Source: Rutpela maculata
Lineage: Eukaryota; Arthropoda; Insecta; Coleoptera; Cerambycidae
Assembly (NCBI GenBank): GCA_936432065.2
Contig: OW386289.2
Coordinates: 134,714,015 to 134,778,014 of the forward strand
DNA length: 64,000 nucleotides
Direction: 5' to 3'
Part shown: positions 57,827 to 64,000 of the stretch, piece after piece
How the letters are laid out: every line of letters starts with the position of its first letter
Position numbering within the stretch: position 1 is the stretch's first letter
Program-made: the position numbers and the translations under genes
Notes under the pieces: generated by a model
The model's database searches: none
The model's input: only the letters and a program-made list of their open reading frames with translations
What the model was told of the DNA's origin: nothing

Positions 57827-58870
57827 AATGAATACCTTTTTATCACATTGGTTTTCATTAACTTAAATTGTTTTTCATTAACATAAATTTCATAATTTGT
57901 AACCATAAAAAAATATCAAAAATGATTGTCCGTGGTATCAAAGAAAAGTACATCTCGTATTATAAATTATTCTTTATTTTCTCTATTTGAACATCATCTT
58001 TTCGTATTCATAATTCTGGCAGAAATAGACACTGGATCTGTTCTTAATTCCATTTTGAATATTAAACATGTGAAGTAATTGTGCTCGGTACACGTGGCTA
58101 ATAAATGTTTTTGTTAAGAATTTTTCATCAAATTTTTACTGAATTTTTAATATTATCCTACAAAATTGTATAACAGGTATGCAGTAATACAATGAAGTTA
58201 TTAATGTTAACCCGAGATGAATTAAAGATAAAACAAAGATATCGACCAAATCCTTTTATATCCCTGATGAAATTGGAAAATATAAAGGAAGCAGCTTGAA
58301 AAATACCGTCTGTGTGTAAAATATAGCAGATGGTAGGTAGATATGCCGCGTTTGTGGGATAAGAAATAGGGAGTAATGCAAAAAATATATTAAATTATCC
58401 ATCTTGGTATCGTATTTGCCTGCGTCAAATATATAATATGCATATTACTCGCAGAAGACTGTCTTAAATTTCGTCCAGAAAATAAGAAATATATCAAATC
58501 TGAGTTTTAGAGAATTACTTATTTGACTAAGATTTTTCGTCTTTCTCTTTTGTGACTTATAAATTAAACAAATTATATCACAATTAAAAAGTAAATGCTT
58601 GCAACATCGTGTAATCTCTAAATTAATTAGTAATGTATTTTCCTAGTGCCTTTTACCTGCATTGTTAGAATATTTAAACAGTACATATGCCAACTGATAT
58701 TCAATTAATTGGGGAATAATTAATGAATCCAAAATTTAAGGAAACTATAACACCTGTAACTGTTCGCCTACAGAAAAGGGAAAAACGTTAGTTAGCACTT
58801 ACATTATTCAATAAATATAAAGATATTCATGTTATACTCATTACCTTTCCGTATAGACGGAGAGCTGGCG
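57827..58870. other. Unassigned AT-rich intron
   Basis: Nothing recognised. Confidence 0.4.
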
Positions 58871-58879
58871 GCCGCGGAG

Positions 58880-59370
58880 GTACTACGATATTACCTCCGG
58901 CTGGAATTTTGAGAAGTGGTTGGGGGGACCATCAGGAAGTGCCATCTGCAAGGATTTTGCTCAAAACCCCTGCAAAGGACACGTCAGACGACTCAAAGAT
59001 TTTTGCTCAAAAAATGATCATACCTCCGGCTGAAAATTTGCACGTTACCTGTTTTAAGGTCACAGATAACGTATGTAAATCATCAGACGCCTAGGTCGCT
59101 GCCAAAGTTGTCATTTTTTTTTCAAAAATTTTTTTTCCTTACCTCCGTCTGACGTTTTAACATATTGCAACAGAGACCATTCTAAGCACAAATTAAATTC
59201 GTCAGACGAAAATGCCGCTGCAAAGTCCCCCTACAACGTTCACAAATTTCCAGACCGTTTGAGAGGTATACTTTTTCGAAAATTTATTTTCGTTACCTCC
59301 GTCTGACGTTTTTACATATTATCCTAGAGATAATTTTAAATACATATGTAAATCGTCAGACGAAAATACC
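58880..59370. repeat. Array of CGTCTGACG/CGTCAGACG hairpin units
   Basis: Two clear and two degenerate units. Each runs TTACCTCCGTCTGACGTTTT, ACATATT, about 40 bp, then a TAAAT-CGTCAGACGAAAAT arm that is the inverted complement of the start. Units begin at about 58893, 59026, 59142 and 59294, with arms at 58981, 59090, 59200 and 59353. They lie directly before the transposase start. Confidence 0.8.
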
Positions 59371-59406
59371 GCGTTAAACAGTATTATCGTAGGTAACTCT
59401 TTTAAA

Positions 59407-60210
59407 ATGACGATTTATACAACGGAAGAACGAGTGCAAATTATTAAATGGTATTTTGGAAATAACACGGCTGCAGAAGTTGTCGCCCGATTTGTTTTTA
59501 CATTTGAGGATCGACCCGTTCCGACGGAACAAACAGTTTTGAACATTGTTCATAAGTTTGAATCGTCTGGATGCATAAAATCTTGAAGAAAATGTAATAA
59601 TAAAGGTGGTGACAACGATGGCAGACAGATGAGCGACAAACGGGAACAGAGGGAAATAAATGTGTGTAGTTTTGCGGAGGCACATGCCCCCTGTTCCAGC
59701 AGGCAAATCTCTGCCGAGCTCGATGTACCTGACCGCACGGTTCGGGCAATTTTAAAACGTAACAAATATCATTGTTATAAAGTTGCCGTCACACGAGAAA
59801 TTTTCCCCGATGACTTTATACGGCGTATGGAATTCTGTGAGACCATGATGGAAAAGGCGAACGAAAATAAAACTTTCATTAAAAATATTTTATTTACTGA
59901 TGAAAGTTCATTTTCTCTGCATGGTCGTCACAATTCATCCGTTACTAGATATTGGTCCCGGGAAAATAAATATTTAAATATACCACACCGAACTCAGTAC
60001 CCACAGAAAGTCAATGTGTGGGCTGGAATTTTCAATAGTTGGACCCTTTTTTATCGACGACAACCTTACAGCACAAAAATATTTGAATTTGTTACGTGAA
60101 CAAATTATTCCGGCCGTTCGAACTTTGGGCATTGACCTCGAAGAGATTTGGTACCAGCAGGATGGTTGTCCTGCTCATAACGCGATAGTGATACGTACGA
60201 TTCCTAGACA
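59407..60210 (+). pseudogene. Transposase fragment with two frame breaks
   Basis: MTIYTTEERVQIIKWYFGN (59407 on) is the DUF4817-type helix-turn-helix and ends at a stop at 59584-59586. The frame from 59629 gives SSRQISAELDVPDRTVRAIL (second HTH), MEFCETMMEKAN, NILFTDESSFSLHGRHN (first catalytic Asp) and KVNVWAGIF. A frameshift near 60030 moves to the frame reading VGPFFIDDNLTAQKYLNLL and IWYQQDGCPAHNA (second catalytic Asp). The reading frame then ends at 60210 before the third acidic residue. It is the same broad superfamily as the 6.3-8.4 kb element but clearly a different family. Inactive. Confidence 0.88.
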
Positions 60211-60233
60211 CTAGATTTCACGATCGCGTTATA
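60178..60233. repeat. Small palindrome at the deletion end
   Basis: ATAACGCGATAGTGA pairs with TTTCACGATCGCGTTAT. It sits exactly where the transposase sequence stops. Confidence 0.6.
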
Positions 60234-60409
60234 AGTGGAACAAGCACATATGTATTTAAAATTGTTTCTAGAATAATATGTAAAAACGTCAGACGTTGTT
60301 TGTGATTTTAACTGACTGTAAAAAAGAAGAAGGTTGTCATTTCGATCCATATGTATGTTTTCTATTGTTCAGTCATTACTCTGGATTGGCTTAAGCAATT
60401 TTTATAAAC

Positions 60410-60609
60410 CAGTGGTTCTCAAAGTGTGGGTCGCGATAAGAAGCTAGGGGGGGTAACGAGAAGATTTAAACTAAACAAGTAACCAAATATTCTGGCAAAT
60501 ATCTAACTAATCTTAAAATCACAGCAAAAATTTCTTTCTATTTTTGATGGAGAGGGGGTCGCCAATAGAATCCTTGTCAAAAGGCTTTAGAAAAGTTTGG
60601 GAACCACTG
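60410..60609. mobile_element. hAT-type MITE, 200 bp
   Basis: CAGTGGTTCTCAAA...TTTGGGAACCACTG ends, with internal GTGTGGGTCGCGA and GGGGGTCGCC, match the common hAT/Charlie-type MITE pattern. The flanking 8-mers TTATAAAC and CTATAAAA agree at 6 of 8 positions, an aged target duplication. Confidence 0.8.
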
Positions 60610-62430
60610 CTATAAAATGTTTGTCAAACTGCAAGGTATGGTTCGGGAGTAGTCCTGTAATAGTTTCATCAAACGACGTATAATGTACGGCGTGCAAAAG
60701 TTGAAAATAGCATTTGTTTAGCCAAGAATTGCCGAAGGCGATAGAGGTAGAAAAATTAATTTGTGATAAAAATTCATATTTCGTGGAATGAGACTAAAAT
60801 TGGTAGTAGGTAATAAAGTTCAATTAAGTAGCCGACAGTGACTTTTTATATAATTTTTAGCGATCTTTTTGAAGGTGTTTCAATATATTTTCCAATTTTT
60901 TTTTTATTGATCTCTCGATATAACAAAGCTTGAAATTTTGTAAATGAAACGATACTGGCATAGTATTTACATAGCAGATAAATTTAACCAATACAAAAAG
61001 GGTGTAGTAGTGGGACATGTTGATCGCGATCGAAATGGAAAAACAAACATTTATTAATTAACAATTTTATCGCTTTATACTAAAAATACGTTTTTAATAC
61101 GCAGCTTTTGTGTGAATAAATCTGTTATTTTAAAATACAATATGAAGTTTCGCCGCATATGGACGAAAGTACAGGTTGGACTAAAGTTGAATAGATTGAT
61201 CTATGAATGATACCACAAATTAAGAGATATTATAGTTCAAATAAGAAGTTTTGCGCAATCTCTGTCTGAGATTCATTTAACATAAAATAAATCTATATAT
61301 AATATCCGTATTGGCACTGAAGCACATTTCACCAAAACACAACAGTACACTGGAATATAGTATTCTCGATGCGCGTTTCACAACCAAAGTTCAATCATCT
61401 CCTGATTATGCCAGCTTAGTCAGCGAAACATGCGCCAAATATACTGTTCAGTGTTTTGGTAAATTAAATAAATTCAGTACCACATCAGCTTTCAGGAATA
61501 CTCGGCATTGCAGAAAATAATTTAAAACTTAGTTTCAAATGTTAGGTAATTAAAGAGCATAAAGAGATAAAGTGCAACCGCTTCTAATAGCCTGTGGCTC
61601 CCCATATGGCGGCTGGTTCCCTATAAACCATTTGATATAAAGATAACTCTTTTGGAAAACGTGACAGCCGCATTCAACAGCAATGTCTTTTATGTTCGTT
61701 ACATCCAAATAACTCAAACTCCTAGTATGAAACGTATGAATATCATATCAATGGACCGTTCAACAAAACGTTAAAACATCAAAGCTAGAGCGCCACTCTC
61801 GCCCGGAATGGAATAAATACGAATTCCGAACTCAAAATTTAAAGCTAGGTTCATAAGTGCCGTACTTTTGCGAATATTTTTGTGGCATACAAATAAACAA
61901 TTTAACAAGTCTAATAAAACTTTTGATCGGTTGACGTTTGAACTACTTAACAAGCTAAAATACCAAAATTGGTGTTTTTATTTGCAAATAGTGCTTGATA
62001 GAGGTAATCTGAATTTTCCATTTAAATTTTTTCTTCAAGAATTTACTAAGACCGCAATTTTTTATCTGTATCTACAACATTGTCTAAGTTACATTTTTTC
62101 ATGTTTTAATAGCTCAATTTTTATTCAGTACATATTTCGACTATCTACCACCATGTACTGCTCTATGAAATAATAGTTTTTGTTTTATATACAGTATATC
62201 CACCAATTCATTTAAGATTTAAATGGTTCCCAAAGTAATGTAACTCGTGTAAATAGGACAGAACTTTTGACAACACCGATACAACACCAACAGAGTTTTA
62301 TAGCTACAAGACCAGTATTGATAACATCAGTTTCGTGCATTTTTTAGCACCTTTTTGCAACTTTTAGCACGTTAGCACCATGCTGCGAAATCTAGCCCAT
62401 TTTAGCGACCGCCGCAGTCTCCCCCCGCTC
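60610..62430. other. Unassigned intron
   Basis: AT-rich. The ORFs at 61311-61520 and 61868-62173 have no recognised domain. Confidence 0.35.
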
Positions 62431-62439
62431 ATCTAAAAA

Positions 62440-62560
62440 AAAATTGCCGGTAGTTTTTTTCCTCGCTCATCAAAAAAATTCGTCGCGGTGTCTCCCCCCG
62501 ATTATCAAAAAAATTCGTCGCAGCATCCCTCCTGCTCTTCAAACAAATTTAGGGTTCCTC
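62440..62560. repeat. Short tandem repeat, about 40-bp unit
   Basis: Three to four diverged units with CTCATC/GATTATC, AAAAAAATTCGTCGC, and a C-rich block (TCTCCCCCC). Confidence 0.65.
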
Positions 62561-63339
62561 CTCCCGGAGCCCGTTTTAGACTGGGTTTATCTAGTTTTGT
62601 ATTTTTAGTTATGTTTGATTTGCTAATTTAGCCCGTTCTTCTTCAATCTAGCCCTAATTGATAGTAGGATTTAGCCCGAAAAATAATGCAGTGCTGGCAA
62701 CACTGTACAAGACACTACTACTAAACCATCACTAGTCTTATCGCTATATACACCACTTGTGCGTTTAAATTCTATATTCCTCATAATAATATAAACATTA
62801 CTGTTCTATGCGGTTACTTCCGTGGAGAGCTGGGGGGGGGAGTGGACTGTATTGAGAAGTTGAATTCTTGAAATCCCAGTTAATTTTATTTATAGATTGA
62901 GGGTGGGAGACTAAAACACTTTAATTCGGTTTTGTTCGGTAGATTTAATCTCCTTCTTTAACAAAAATCCAAAACAACAGGTAATAAGTACATTGGAGAA
63001 AAACAATGAAACTTAACTGAACGACTTAACCTGTCTCTTTCGCTGGCTGAACTCTTGAACACACTGAGCCTTGCTCGACCTCCACCTTTCCCCGGCATCG
63101 ATCCGCGTTTCGATTTAATACCAACCGTCAAATACAAACAAATAGCGGGAACTTATGAACTAATATAAAACAATATTTCATTCTGCAAAAATTACATAAA
63201 CACACCTAATATGGTAGACAACTCCCAGTTCCAAAGCCGAGGCTCTCTGAAATATATAGGCTGGGGACAAGTTAAACACATTTTTCAATGACTCACTGCG
63301 GCAATACAATTAAATAGAAATATCTACCAAACAGGAATA

Positions 63340-63835
63340 TCAATTATTACATATGCAATTTAAACACACTCGCTCTAGGAACAAATAAACTAAATATGTG
63401 CTTACATAATGTGTGATCTATCACAAAGTAACACGGTAATACATCGGAAAATCAACTATATACTATATATTATACTTCGTTGTACTTCAAGTTCTCTCTG
63501 CTTAATCGAGCAAATTTTAACTTGCTTATTAGTCTTCTTAAATTAAAAATAAGGATTAATTAATAATTCACTGAGTACATAGTTTGGCGTGTGGTTCTAA
63601 TGTAGTGCTACTAGATGGCGGTTCTAGAACAAAATTTCCTTTCTACTTCCAATATCGCAAACTTAGAACGTACAGGTGGTAGATGGATAAATGCGGTAGT
63701 GCTCTTTCTCTCTCTCTCTCTTTACTCTTAATGTAATTGGTCGAAGTGTGTCCGAGAATTCTTTACTGTCTACAATTCGAAGCAGTTTGGTACCAGTCTA
63801 TGCATTACAATACCTATTCTTCAATATATTAGTGG
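63340..63835. repeat. Repeat R2 fragment, direct copy of 29.6-30.0 kb
   Basis: Matches 29600-30010 in the same orientation: ATCACAAAGTAACACG, TTCGTTGTACTT, AATAAGGATTAA, TACTAGATGGCG, a CT-rich run (63708-63721) and TCTTAATGTAATTGGT. Confidence 0.8.
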
Positions 63836-64000
63836 AGAGTCGTTAGGCGTAAAAAATGAAAAATGCCGAAGGAGGTCACCAGTAAATAAATTTTCAAGCC
63901 GTTTTTTGCATTGAATTGCTAAGATTCAATACTAAAATTTTTACTAGTTAGAATTTGACGATTTTCGTTTGTTTCATAGTTTCTTGGAAAATTCAGGAAA

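Larger units (their letters stand above)
59297..60300 (+). mobile_element. IS630/Tc1-type transposon, internally deleted
   Basis: The terminal repeat GTCTGACGTTTTTACATATT and following ATAATTTTAAATACATATG (59303-59347) pair with the complement at 60242-60297. The element encodes the N-terminal two-thirds of a transposase and then jumps to the 3' terminal repeat, so the third catalytic residue is lost. Confidence 0.75.

Noticed and set aside
59374..59765. Three overlapping minus-strand ORFs
   Set aside because: Antisense of the transposase fragment at 59.4-60.2 kb.
62690..62706. hAT end GGCAACACTG
   Set aside because: No partner terminus or target duplication was found nearby.

Overview
The window looks like intronic DNA from an AT-rich, transposon-laden insect genome. 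Only two segments look like host coding sequence: a pair of 165-bp exons on the + strand (3247-3411 and 8785-8949). They encode alternative versions of the same 55-residue piece of a classical cadherin, best matched to the insect N-cadherin gene CadN. They have equal length and phase and related sequence, and splicing both in tandem would duplicate a cadherin segment. They are therefore read as mutually exclusive alternative exons. No other host exon was recognised, so the intron upstream is at least 3.2 kb and the one downstream of the second exon at least 55 kb.

Layout. 0.5-2.1 kb: long terminal-inverted-repeat (TIR) element. 3.2-9 kb: the exon pair, with a decayed gene fragment (4.4-4.96 kb, minus strand) and a dead Tc1/mariner-type transposon (6.3-8.4 kb) between them. 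9.9-11.7 kb: long-TIR element carrying the C-terminal half of a Cys-rich protein. 14.5-19.6 kb: hairpin repeats and two more Cys-rich fragments. 21-25.5 kb: miniature inverted-repeat elements (MITEs) and a foldback element. 27-34.5 kb: mosaic of inverted and direct repeats. 35.6-36.1 kb: a 7-bp satellite abutting a broken, inverted-duplicated LINE. 39-42.9 kb: two LINE fragments. 44.1-47.8 kb: a long-TIR element with two other transposons nested inside. 50.7-55.4 kb: foldbacks and TA-flanked MITEs. 57-57.8 kb: retroelement end. 58.9-60.3 kb: palindromic repeats around a broken IS630/Tc1-type transposase. 60.4 kb: small hAT MITE. 62.4-63.8 kb: short tandem repeats and another copy of the 29-30 kb repeat.

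The most unusual signal is a set of decayed pieces that look like one protein type: an N-terminal block with a HEEADTR/VDTDVVV-like motif, a middle block with IWK...HGW...W, and a CXC-like cysteine cluster followed by an acidic tail. Pieces lie at 4.4-5.0, 10.7-11.2, 15.4-15.9, 18.6-19.2 and 45.7-46.1 kb. At least two sit inside elements with very long TIRs, so they may be the coding cargo of a poorly described DNA transposon group. This is inference from reading frames by eye; no database search was run.
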